Positions 39,993 through 50,453 of a DNA stretch of 64,000 bases are shown one piece after another (the stretch's first letter is position 1; each line of letters opens with the position of its first letter). The stretch is taken from contig JAKNDB010000086.1 in assembly GCA_024305405.1 (NCBI GenBank), forward strand, positions 682,001 through 746,000, given 5' to 3'. The notes under the pieces were generated by a model that was given only the letters and a program-made list of their open reading frames with translations, had not been told where the DNA came from and searched no databases. Origin of the DNA: Dirofilaria immitis. Taxonomy: Eukaryota; Nematoda; Chromadorea; Rhabditida; Onchocercidae. The position numbers and the translations under genes are program-made.

Positions 39993-42900
39993 CTACAGTA
40001 GCAAATGTCGAAATATGGGAAATCGAAACATTTTACTTCATTTATTTCATTTTTTCGAGCTATGTTATACTGTAAACGCTTTTTAGGTTTCTATAACAAT
40101 CGTAATGTGAAATATGATGATATGCATGCTTGGAATTATCCGAAGATTTTCTCATATATTATATTAAAGTATCGCTGAAATAATAATGATCAAATATTGC
40201 AAATAATTTTATTCAGCAACCTGTAGATTCATTCATCGCAGTGACTAATTTTTGTTAAATTTAATCATAGACAAAAATAAGTATATAGCATTTACTTCAT
40301 CTTTGTATTCTTATTTCTAATGATTACCAAATTTATTCATCTTTTCATGCTCTTATTTACAAATATTTTCAAATTTTTGATTTCATTATTTTCTTGAATT
40401 GTCACCGAAAATTTCTTATGAAACCTCTGGAAATTAGCAGTATAATGATCTGATTTCACTGATAAAGAACCATATTCAGTAGATTTTAGCACTAAAGGAC
40501 CTAGATTCCGCTATCTTATCTTCGACAAGATGGCAACATATAAAACTTATGAAACATATGAAACTTATGGTAAAAGCATATTTGAATATGAAAAAAATTG
40601 GAATTGAGCGGATTCCGCAACAAATGATGTTTCATTTTTAATACTAGTTAGCAGATCGGAGAAAAATCCTTCTCACTCTATCGTTTTACTTCACTTTATA
40701 ATCCAAGAATCCAAAAATTTCATTTAAAAAGGAAGGATGTTTTGGATAAGAAATGTCTAATGTAAGTTTAGTTTCTCTGGATCCTCGTTTTTCAGATGGT
40801 TTCTATTTCATGAAATGTTCCTCCATCAGTGTGAAAGAGAAAATATTTATATTTAGTATACATTAGAAAGAATCATATATTGATTACAAAGCATAATACT
40901 TTAAATCACATAAAGCAATCCACTGGAAACGATTAATCAAAAAAATCTCAATATTGATGTTCCTAACAGTTATACAAATTCCGAATATAAATTTTTGATC
41001 TTTTTATCGAATGCATATTGCAATACTTCTGATTTGTCTGTTTTTCCTTCTTGAAACATCATTTATTATGGACTAAATATGAATATAGGGATAGCCTTCA
41101 TGATAATGCGATAATATAATCAGTTATTTTTCCCAAAAAAAAAAATAAAATGTATTATAATTAAAATATCATACAGTCGTATGCGTGTTTAGCAGTTACA
41201 TCTCAACATTGCCGTTAATGAAATGAAAGCGAATATCAAAGCAAAAAATTAAAAAATTTCTTTTTTCGCTTTTGGTTTTAACATTAAAGTTTTTTTATTT
41301 TGTTAATTTTTATTTAATTTATTTCAAAGATTTCTACTTTATTTTTCTCGATGAAAACGAGCAAATAAATTATTATATTAGCATAGTCTCGTCAAAATTA
41401 AAACTGCTAGTTTTTATGATCGCTCAAATATTCAACAACATTATTCCACTTATAGTTATTATGTGTTGGTTGTTGTAATCACTCTAACTATCTTCACATT
41501 ATTAATCCAACTTTAAAAATAGGGAAAAGGAACATTTGAAAATGAGTACGATTATAGAAGAATAATAGAATATGGAGAATATTCTATGATTGACCTGAGA
41601 CTAAGTCTCGAACTAAAAACTCTTAATGGCTTACAAAAAAAGAAGGCCGATTTTAAGGAATATATTGGCGAATAAAAACGATTTATGCCAAAATTTGTAT
41701 TAATTCATTTTAAGTCATTCCCTCGGAAAAAAATTCTGCATTTAATAGTATATTATCGTAGTGCCAATTTTGCATATTTCACAATTTATTATTGCTTACT
41801 TCCATTACATAAATTTGTATTTATTGATGCTTCGTTTCGGTTCCATACAATGCCATATTTCAACCTATTTCAAATTTATCACTTATATTTTACAATAATT
41901 TCTTCCATTTCCTATTCTTTTGCTCATTTCGAGATTGTACTTTATCACAATTATTTGCAAAACAAAAGATTTAGCTTAAATAGTATCTAAGGAAGGTAAA
42001 ACTCTTATAGATTTTCAGAATCGCTTACATATGACAACATAATCTTAATATACGTAGTCTCGGAAGATAGAAATCATCTAACGCTTTTCAACAATTAAAT
42101 TTTATTTGGAAAGGGTTGCAAATTGAAATCGCCTCTTTTGGAATGACAAGTTTCATTATATCTAAGTCATAATAGTACGAAAGTAACACAGTGCTACCGC
42201 GTTATTGATAATTGTTTGTGCTGAGGTTGGGGTGGTGCGAATGTTATATTCATTGTGATTTATTTAATTCATTGTGTTTTGCGTGCTATTGATCGAGCGG
42301 TTCAATTTTTTTCTTGCATGCTCTAGGTATCGTTAATAGTTTTAGCGTGAGTTACATTAACATTGCATGTTATATCTAACCCATTGTGTTTGCTTACTTT
42401 CTTGAACCCCATTACTGACACCATTCATTTATTTATACGTTTCATTACTTGAGATGCTGGACTGAAGAATTTGTAACGATGAAAACCTTTATTGTAAATA
42501 ATGATGTAATGCTATTATTATTAATATGAAAAAGACTGAAAGTTAATGGAATAATTGACTTCCAACTGATCTTTGAATGGTTTTTCTATTATTGGTAATA
42601 ACTAATTCCTTGATTTGTGTCAATTTTAGTTTAAAAAGTCTGTGGAGAATTCCCTCTCTCCTGGATTTTTTTAATTTTTAAAATCAGAGAATTTTTCTCG
42701 AAATAGACATGGATTTACGATTGAGAGATGAAGATCCGAAGAAGCGTGATTAATTTTAGTTTAAAAAGTTGTATTTACTTAAGAGAATCTGATGTTAAGT
42801 ATGAATACTTAAGCCTGTACATATATCTTAATCTTCAGACTAATTATCTGGCCAAGTATAGATTACTAGTCGCAGAGAAACAAGAAAAGTAGAGGCTAAT

Positions 42901-43113
42901 TAGCAGAAACTGTGGAGTAGTATCATTTCAGGGAAGATATTGCATATGCAGACAATCGAAGAGATGATTCAAAGGATATACTTACGAATACTGCATGATA
43001 AAAAGTATGATGATATACAGCTCGTTGATTTTTCAATGTTATCATCAGTGATAGATAGTGATTGATTCAACTTTGAGAGCGGTGTATTATCTTCACATCG
43101 ATACTGTATAATT

Positions 43114-43118
43114 GTCAG
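43114..43118 (+). promoter_or_regulatory. possible trans-splice acceptor of CCDC124 homologue
   Basis: TGTCAG ends at 43118, 39 bases before the start codon. It is a possible spliced-leader or 5'-UTR intron acceptor. The evidence is only the AG context and its position. Confidence 0.3.
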
Positions 43119-43157
43119 GAGATTGCATCGCATATATGGTATTTATCATCTTTGGAA

Positions 43158-44793
43158 ATGCCGAAAAAATTCTCTGGTGAAAATACAAAAGCAGTGGTAG
43201 CAAAGGCTCGCAAGGAAGCTGCGAAGAAGGAAGAAGCAGAAAGAAAGAAAAAGCCGAAGAAGATGCATATTGGCAGGATGATGATAAGAACGTTGCACGT
43301 AAGCAGCGAAAAGTTGGTTTATTATCTACTTCAGAGTTCTTCAAACATCAGCTATAGTAGCCGATCGGTTGTATAGGTTATTAAGACGACGTTAATTTGA
43401 AAGAACTAGAAGAAACTTGTATCCAATTATTTGAATTTTTTAAATTCTTTATATTCAGCAAGAAGCAGAACGCAAACGTATGGAAGCCTTGCAAAGGAGG
43501 CATGAAAATAGAATAGCATATGATGAAGAAATGAAGACACTCTCAGGAAAAGCAGCCGGACCGTCTAAGGTTCTTTTTATACACGGAAATTGCTCTTTGA
43601 AACCCGAAAAAACCAAAAAGTTGCAATGCTTTAATGTTGTTTATTGCTTTTAAACTCCCGTAAAATCCTTTCTCCCTATCTTTGCATAGTTCAGTGTCGC
43701 TACTAAGGAATATAAAAACATATTTCTTAGCAGCAAATGAGGAATATGCCAGTTTAAGCATGATTATTGACTAACAAGGTAAATTATTTGGAATGAATTA
43801 ACAATATTTATCTTGTGCGAGTTATGAATAATTTTAGATCACACAAGCGGCAATTGAAGCCAATAAGCGTGCTGAAGAAGAACGAAAACGTGAAGAAGAA
43901 AAAGAACGCTTGTTGAAAGAACAGCGTTTAGAAGCTAAAGAAGGAGAAATTGAAGAAAACGTTAACCAGCTAGAGGTATTTTTTAGAATGCTTCTTATGG
44001 TTTGCTAATTTAAAAAAAAATTAAAATTTCAAGACTCCTTCATTCTATATATAATACAATTGTTTATTGAACAAACTCTCTATTTTTTGAATCTTTTTTA
44101 TTTAAGCTATTTATGTGCTCGTTTTTCATGAATTCGTTTGTATTATATTTGCTGATCAATCGTTTAGTGTTACAAAACTAATTTTTTTTGCATATAGCAT
44201 AACTACTTGAAAAAAAACATTTCTGATGCTTTTATCACTTGACGGATTTGATGATGATTTTGCTGTTAAAGATAGACAGTGAAACTGCTCGAACTGTCAC
44301 GGAAGCAATCAATATACTGTCTGTAGGAAAACCGATTATCGATCGTCACCCCGAAAAAAGATTAAAAGCTGCTTATCAGGTTTTTTCGATTGTTTTTAAA
44401 ATCTATTGTAATTTAAAAGAGAGGTGATAATATATTGAATAGTTATCGTTGCGAGGAACGAACAAACTGTTTACTAAACAATTGGCGTTTGAATTCGGTG
44501 AATATTTTGAAAATTTTCAAGAGCAGAAAGTTCAAAGTAATTTGTTTATTGACATAAGATTTTTCAGTTCAATTCTTTATTCACTTTTCATTTCTTACAA
44601 ATTTCACTAAGACGGAGATTTATGCATGCTTTTCATTCACTGCTTTTTTGAACTTTTTTTTCAAGGAATTCGAAGAAAAATGCTACCGCGTTTGAGAGAA
44701 GAATATCCTACATATCGCCTCTCACAGTTGAAGCAAGTTTTAAAGAAAAAGTGGCAGAAATCTCCTGAAAATCCTCTAAACCAAAAATTTTAG
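43158..44793 (+). CDS. CCDC124: CCDC124 homologue (Lso2-type ribosome dormancy factor)
   Basis: Small, highly charged coiled-coil protein. Family members sit in the mRNA channel and GTPase centre of idle 80S ribosomes and help translation to recover. Exons: 43158-43312, 43459-43569, 43838-43975, 44272-44379 and 44666-44793, all phase 0, about 214 codons. The N-terminus MPKKFSGENTKAVVAKAR matches the family's invariant start, and ATG 43158 was chosen for that reason. A DAYWQDDDK motif follows in exon 1, a Glu/Lys/Arg coiled coil fills exons 2-3, and the C-terminus has DRHPEKRLKAAY, then RLSQLKQVLKKKWQKSPENP. Two frame breaks (A runs at 43248-43252 and 44676-44680) each fall inside these conserved segments and are repaired by one extra A. 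It is the first gene of a same-strand cluster; the next start is 319 bases on. Confidence 0.92.
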
Positions 44794-45084
44794 AAATCAT
44801 TCAGTAATCTGTATGATTTATAATGTTATGTGTTTTTCATTTGATAAATTCCTTCCGTTGTGCTCGCATTATTTTTTATCGAAGTTCAGTATCTATGCTA
44901 TACTTGCTTGTTATTCCAAAATCAATTATGGAATAAGGGATTTTATATTGCTCGTATTTGGTACAGTGTATTTTAGTGTATTAAATTGCCAGCAGATGCA
45001 TAAAATTTTTAATATATTAAGAGCTACCCATCCTTAATAACTACCCATTTAGTTATTGTTTGTATGTATCTTAAAATATATCAG

Positions 45085-45089
45085 TTCAG
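45085..45089 (+). promoter_or_regulatory. possible trans-splice acceptor of UBL7 homologue
   Basis: TTCAG ends 23 bases before the ATG at 45113, in the 319-base gap after CCDC124. This is the position expected for a spliced-leader acceptor on a downstream operon gene. Confidence 0.4.
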
Positions 45090-45112
45090 ATTTGGACATA
45101 TTTCGTTTTATA

Positions 45113-47059
45113 ATGGTAAATGTTTGGCTTGTGGAAGTCGGAACTGATTGTACACCACGTTCATTTGGTCTGGAAAAGTATGTGAAGGAAATATTAGATG
45201 ACTTTGTGAGTGACCCAGAAAGGCGCTCAAAATGCTGTATGTTTTTGTTGCGGGAAGTGTATTTAATAACAACCGAAATTTTGCCAACTATAAGAAATTG
45301 CTTATTTCAAATGAAGAAATAATTAGAAAAATTTTTTATAGATCTGGTATTTCTTGGGAAGTATTGGCCGAAAACATTAAATTATGTGATGTAAAGAATA
45401 TGGAAAATAAGTATACACTGCATGTTATGATCCGCACAGAATTAGATTCTATGCCAAAGTTACAGCTGGATAACAAAAATTGCAAGAATGTAGAGAAAAT
45501 TTCAGTTCCTGCGAGCTTCTAAACGCAGTCGCGAAAAGGCAGATTTTTTATTGTGGAGCTGTTTTCATTTGAAACGAATTTATTTGTTCCTTAGTTCCTC
45601 CTATAGCAGAAGATTTCCGAAGTCATGATCTTGATATCTTTTCTAGTAAATCTTTTTATCTCGTCTTGAAATTTTAGTTGACCTCTTTCAGCTCTAATAA
45701 TTCTTTTTATAAAAAGAAGATTTAGAAATAGGCGCGTTTTATTTTATTTCGAAACAAATTCTGGAGAAGGATTTGTCAAAATTATTAATATTTGATTATT
45801 AGAAAATGAGAATCTTTATTTACAGGTAATTGATGAAATGAGTAGAGACGATTTCATGGAAGATCTGCTAAAAGAATTCCCACTTCTGAAGAAAGATCGG
45901 ATGGCACTAATAGTGGCCAAAGATTTCATTCTCTCGGGTGCCATGATTATGGGAAAACAAAATATGGAAGAAACATTTCTTCGCGATCATCCAGTACTCT
46001 TTTATTTCATAGCAACTGTAAAACATTGGCAGGATATAATTATAAGAAGCTCTTTAATAATTTGATTATGTGATCTTTATTATCATTTCCATTTCTTATG
46101 TGTGAATGTTTTTTTTGAAAACTGAGTAAATCTAAATTTCTTTTTTTCTGATGGGAGAGATATCTTCAGATATTAGTTAATGTAATACATTATTGGTTAC
46201 GTGGCATTAATGTACCGCCCAGAATGTCACATTCTGGTTCAAGCGCTTCAATATCAGATAATCCAACGCCTGCTTCTGGACAAGGTGGTTATGCATCTAT
46301 TGTAACCCCACAAATGTTACAAGAGGTATAGTTTGCCATCGATGATGCTATTTTTATTATTCGCATTCTGTTGCAATACTTTCATTCATAATCTGTCCAT
46401 CAAAAAGTTGTCAGGGGCATGTTCATGCGTGTCACTGGTTAAAGTTGAGTTTGATAAGAACTTATCAGTCTAATTTATGAGAATGGTGCCTTTCAAGTCA
46501 TTTCATATCACTTGCAAATTCCCAAATCTATTTTCAGCAATTTATGTTTATCAGCTACTATCCATGATCTCTGGCTAATAACAGAAATACAGTTTTGAAA
46601 ATATATTAAGGAAGATATTTTGCACTTCGTCTGTTTAGAAAAAAATTATATTATTTTCCATTAAGAATATCGCAAATGATAAGATTTCAGTATCTGAAAT
46701 ATAGAAAATAAAACTCTGTTGTAGTTTCGATTATTTTAAGAGATTCTAATGTAAAAATTCATTTTCAGGCAGTTGCGCAAGCAATGAGGAATGTGGGAGG
46801 AAGTAGAATCAATCAGGGAATTTCATCGTCCTCGACGTCGTCATCTCAAAATTCGCATCATTTTCCTAGTACACTTTCAGCGTCTAGTTCTACACAGTAT
46901 ACTGCACAATTGGCTCAGTTAGCTGATTTTGGCTTCACAAATACTGAGGAAAATAGAAGGATTCTTGAAGAAACTGGTGGAAATGTTGAACAGGCTTTAG
47001 AATTATTGATTGCTTTGCGGGAATCAATTATGGATTTGGGAGATACATCAGATAGTTGA
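45113..47059 (+). CDS. UBL7: UBL7-like ubiquitin-like/UBA domain protein
   Basis: Exons: 45113-45489, 45826-46017, 46170-46325 and 46769-47059, joined in phase 0, about 339 codons. The N-terminal ~120 residues resemble a divergent ubiquitin-like fold ending KYTLHVMIRTEL, comparable to the STVHVLRKS end of human UBL7. The middle (MSRDDFMEDLLKEFP … FLRDHPVLFYFIAT … ILVNVIHYWLRGINVPPRM) matches the UBL7 central segment. A Ser-rich linker leads to a C-terminal UBA domain (LAQLADFGFTNTEENRRILE then GGNVEQALELLIAL), which should bind ubiquitin. A frame break at the A4 run 45229-45232 splits the N-terminal domain; one extra A rejoins it. An AATAAA at 47253 may end the transcript. UBAC1 was considered, but the central block fits UBL7 better. 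Its cellular role in nematodes is unknown. Confidence 0.8.
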
Positions 47060-47942
47060 TGCGCAAGATGTTTTCCTTGGGAACTGAAAATATATAAGAA
47101 TTTATGGGCTCAAAACTTTAGTTTCTGACATCGAAAATCAATATGTGACTAAGCATGAAGATTAATAATGGACAGCGTAAACTAAAAACGATTAAAAGCT
47201 AAATTATTTTTCTTCGTCGGGTTTCTTTTTGTTCTCGATATACAAATATCCTAATAAAGCGAGTACATGAATTGCTTTTAGCAAATTTATGGCCTATATA
47301 TTTACATTTTCTTATTTAAGATAGAGTCAAATTTCGTAATAAATACGAAATATTTATTACATATATGTCCCACATTTTTGGTAACTCAAAACAGTTGTTT
47401 ATATGGTTGATAGATACAAGCAATAAATGTCCTAATTAGCTTTTAAACGCCTCTTTATTTTAATGAAGCTGATTAATCGCTTGGATTCAACTACTTATCC
47501 GACAGAAGTTTTGTAAATTTCATTGACGATTCATTACGTAAATATTGGTTTTGCGAGATACTACTCTTGTATTATAATGTGATTTTTGTACACCGTCTAG
47601 AAAATCAAAATCAAAACATACGAAACCTTTGGATCAAAATTTTAATATATCAGATAAATAGTTTCTTATTTGTTCAATATAATGTGTATTATCTGCTTAA
47701 TGGGCGCTTGGCAGCTTTTTGAAATTAAAGTTCTAGTTGATGACTAGTGGAGAGTACTTTAGCTTAATTTTGTTTTCCTTGCTGATTTTATTTCCTTGCT
47801 TGACAATTTTTTTTTGCAATTTCTTTGCTCAATTACAGTTTGTAAATTAGTTTTAGTCGATCCAATAGGATGGATTCAAACTGTTTTGACATCACACGAA
47901 ATTGAAAAGCATTATGTTCGCTATCTTAACTTTTAGCAAAGC
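47060..47942. other. intergenic gap within gene cluster
   Basis: An 883-base gap between the UBL7 and Rpp38-like genes. It contains AATAAA at 47253-47258 and, at its end, a pyrimidine-rich acceptor (TAACTTTTAG) six bases before the next ATG. I see no coding exon. Confidence 0.6.
47930..47936 (+). promoter_or_regulatory. likely trans-splice acceptor of Rpp38-like gene
   Basis: CTTTTAG ends at 47936, only six bases before ATG 47943. A 3' splice site this close to a start codon with no upstream exon is the classic position of a nematode spliced-leader acceptor. Confidence 0.55.
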
Positions 47943-49619
47943 ATGAGAAAATATCGAAGCAGTAAGCCATATTTGAAATGTAGACTAAAATTTGATTGGC
48001 ACATTGAATCTCACGAAATATCAGAACAATTTCTGAACATCCTGGCTGAATTTCTTGTGGAAAAAGGTTTTAAACGACTTGAGAAAATCACCGTACGAAA
48101 TCGTGAGAAGCAGGACATTATAAACTTTGAGAGTTGTGGTCCAGAAGGAATAAAAAGTGGAGACATTTCTAATTGGAATAACGACATGCATGATGTGAAA
48201 ATGAATTCAGAGATTATTCGAAAGGTTGGTTATACACTCTTTCAATTCGATCAATTTCATTGACAAAATGTGTGAAGGAACTGAATAACAGAATATGGTG
48301 TTTGTCGCTCTCCTCTGTTCGCCAAAGATTTCACTTTTATAAGATCATGTAACTTGCTTTATATATATGTTAGTGAAGAACTATTTCATAAGAATTTTAT
48401 TTCCTTGGATTCCGTACATAGATTTTGAGATATTTAATTATTAGTAAAAGCTATCATTTTAAACTACAGTCTTCGTTCGCTTTAATTGGTATGCGCTCGG
48501 TATTACGTAATATGCAAAGAAATGTATTGTCAGCAGTATTTTTGATGCAGACACAATAAGACCATCATCGGTTGCGACCACTTTGGGACTGTATGCTACC
48601 AGGTACGAGAACTGTATTATTTAATTCAAATATAACTATTCTTTCCTTTTGGTTCCTTCAATTATTTTACCTTTTTTCCGCTTGTTCCAGTTTTCAGCAA
48701 ACAGGCGAAACATATTAAGGATTTATAGCAATTTAGTGTAAATATTTTATTCTTTTTGAATGATACATTACAAAGACCAAATTCTTGTTAAGAATGAGCC
48801 ATGAACTGTATTGTATTAGAGTATCTTGTTACAGTGAGATATATTTCTTGATTTACCGCATGACTTTTAACACTCCATTTATCGCAGTTAATTTAATAAT
48901 AATGCCTTTATACCTGCACAAAATTCCTATGAACGTTACTTGGATACATTCATCTTTGTATTTCTGCTCAATCGTTTTATAATTTCTAGCTTACCGAACA
49001 CGAAGGTATATGCGATTTCCGGTCTAAACATTACTCTTTCAAGAACTCTGAATATGCCGATGGTAGGAACTGTAGGATTGATGAATATACCTGCCACTAA
49101 AGAGCTCTGCGATTTGGCAGCTCATTCATTCACTAGTGTCAGTATTTTAAATGAAGTTCGTTTTCCGCATCTATTTTAAATGGTTTTATATTTCTTGTAA
49201 TTTATCGACTTTTTAGCTGCGCGTAAAGAAAACCATGCTTTATTTCCACTACATACACAGCCAATGCAATTATTAGGAGATATAAGATATGTAAATAGAT
49301 TTATGAATTAATTGCATGGTTTTCAAGCATTACGAAGCATTGCTGAAGCTATTGAAGAAATCATCTCTGATAACGAACGTAATTTAATGTGTATTATAGC
49401 TTTTATGTTGAAACATTTTCTCTATTTTCTGAGATTTACATGTGGAAAAAGAAATTATCTATTAGATTATTGTATAACATCGCTGTTAATAAAAACAAAA
49501 CCTGGAAATCTTTTTTTTTATTGTAATTACTCATTAATTTTCAGCAAAAATCTTTATTGACTGCCGTAACAACCGAATTGCAAACTCCGAGTGGGAAAAA
49601 GAAGAAGAAGAAGAGATGA
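47943..49619 (+). CDS. RPP38: L7Ae-family RNase P/MRP subunit p38-like protein
   Basis: Six exons: 47943-48224, 48470-48602, 48990-49141, 49217-49290, 49328-49378 and 49545-49619, about 255 codons. Residues 8-48 (KPYLKCRLKFDW … FLVEKGFKRLEK) align with the N-terminal region of human Rpp38 (NPYIIRWSAL … LKAIGLQKIE). Exons 2-3 form an L7Ae-like kink-turn RNA-binding fold: IGMRSVLRNMQRNVLSAVF, then DADTIRPSS, then LPNTKVYAISGLNITLSRTL. The protein ends in a basic tail, SGKKKKKKR, before TGA. Predicted nuclear or nucleolar, acting in pre-tRNA or pre-rRNA processing. One frame break at the T5 run 48539-48543 lies in the middle of the L7Ae fold; one extra T restores it. Exon 5 is only 17 codons. 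Another L7Ae protein is possible, but the N-terminal match favours Rpp38. Confidence 0.7.
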
Positions 49620-50453
49620 AGTTTTTACTTGCTTTTAATTTTCCTATAAATAGTGAAATAATAAAGAGAAAAATTAATAAGTATCACTGTATCAGTTCAC
49701 ATTTATCATTAGCAATTTCTTGCTAGAGTAACTGAAATAACAATATACTGGAAGGAAAATACTATGCGACCAAGAGTCCTGCGGCCAGAAATAAACGACC
49801 TCGCAGGCCACAGCGAACTGTACCGAAGCAGATTACAGTTGTCTTAAGAGCACCGAGCCTGGCAGCAGAATAGGCGTTGAGGTTTAGCTCCAAATTGCTA
49901 TAAATATAAACCAATACGATTCTATTTGACATACTTGAAACATTTTGGTGGGAGGCAGTTATTTTTGCTTATGCAGTGTGAGAAGAGATCATATGAAGCT
50001 TTCAAAACAATATTGATATGTATGTATCAATGACTTAAGTATGTGATGTTTCAAAATATCGTTCACTCTCTCATCCATCTGGATAAATTGTGCTTGCATG
50101 GTGTCCCAGATCATTCCGCGTTTTGGATACTCCACTGAAAAAGATAAAAAGTCTATTTTTATTATTTATTTACTTTATAATGGCTACGAAAATTACGAAT
50201 TGGAAATTTATAAGTTAATTCAAGAGAAGATGTGATATTTGGTTTCATTCTTCCAATCACTGTCACTGAACTCTATTTTTTTGATTGCTTTATTTTGATC
50301 TGTGACCTCATTACTTGATTTATCACTTTTTCAGTAAATCCAGCTATCAAAAAATATGTTCACAAGTTGTATAAATCGCGAAGTAATTTCTTGAAAATTA
50401 TTTCAGGAAATGATCACTTAATTGATCCTTTAGTAATTAATCCGCAGAACAAA
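49620..50453. other. intergenic gap and 5' leader
   Basis: An AATAAA at 49660-49665 lies 41 bases after the Rpp38-like stop. A strong acceptor (TTTTTCAG) ends at 50334, giving a 119-base leader for the next gene. No coding exon is seen. Confidence 0.55.
50327..50334 (+). promoter_or_regulatory. possible trans-splice acceptor of Sac2 homologue
   Basis: TTTTTCAG at the 5' edge of the first exon region, 119 bases before the chosen ATG. The sequence context is strong; the role is inferred. Confidence 0.4.

Larger units (their letters stand above)
34474..43157. other. 8.7-kb intergenic region with a bacterial gene remnant
   Basis: No nematode gene is recognisable between the zfh-2 stop and the CCDC124 start. 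Open frames up to about 110 codons occur, but they are Phe/Ile/Leu-rich translations of AT-rich DNA without domain signatures. The zfh-2 3' UTR probably reaches the AATAAA at 35078-35083. The one distinctive item is the rplQ fragment at about 39.8 kb. The last kilobase before 43158 presumably holds the promoter of the downstream gene cluster. Confidence 0.6.

Noticed and set aside
43093..43344. Minus-strand open frame opposite CCDC124 exon 1
   Set aside because: Antisense shadow of a Lys/Glu-rich coding exon, which reads as Ser/Leu/Phe on the other strand.
45113..47059. Identification of the UBL/UBA gene as UBAC1 (KPC2)
   Set aside because: A single C-terminal UBA and the central DFMEDLLKEFP…HPVLFYFI block fit UBL7 better than the two-UBA layout of UBAC1.
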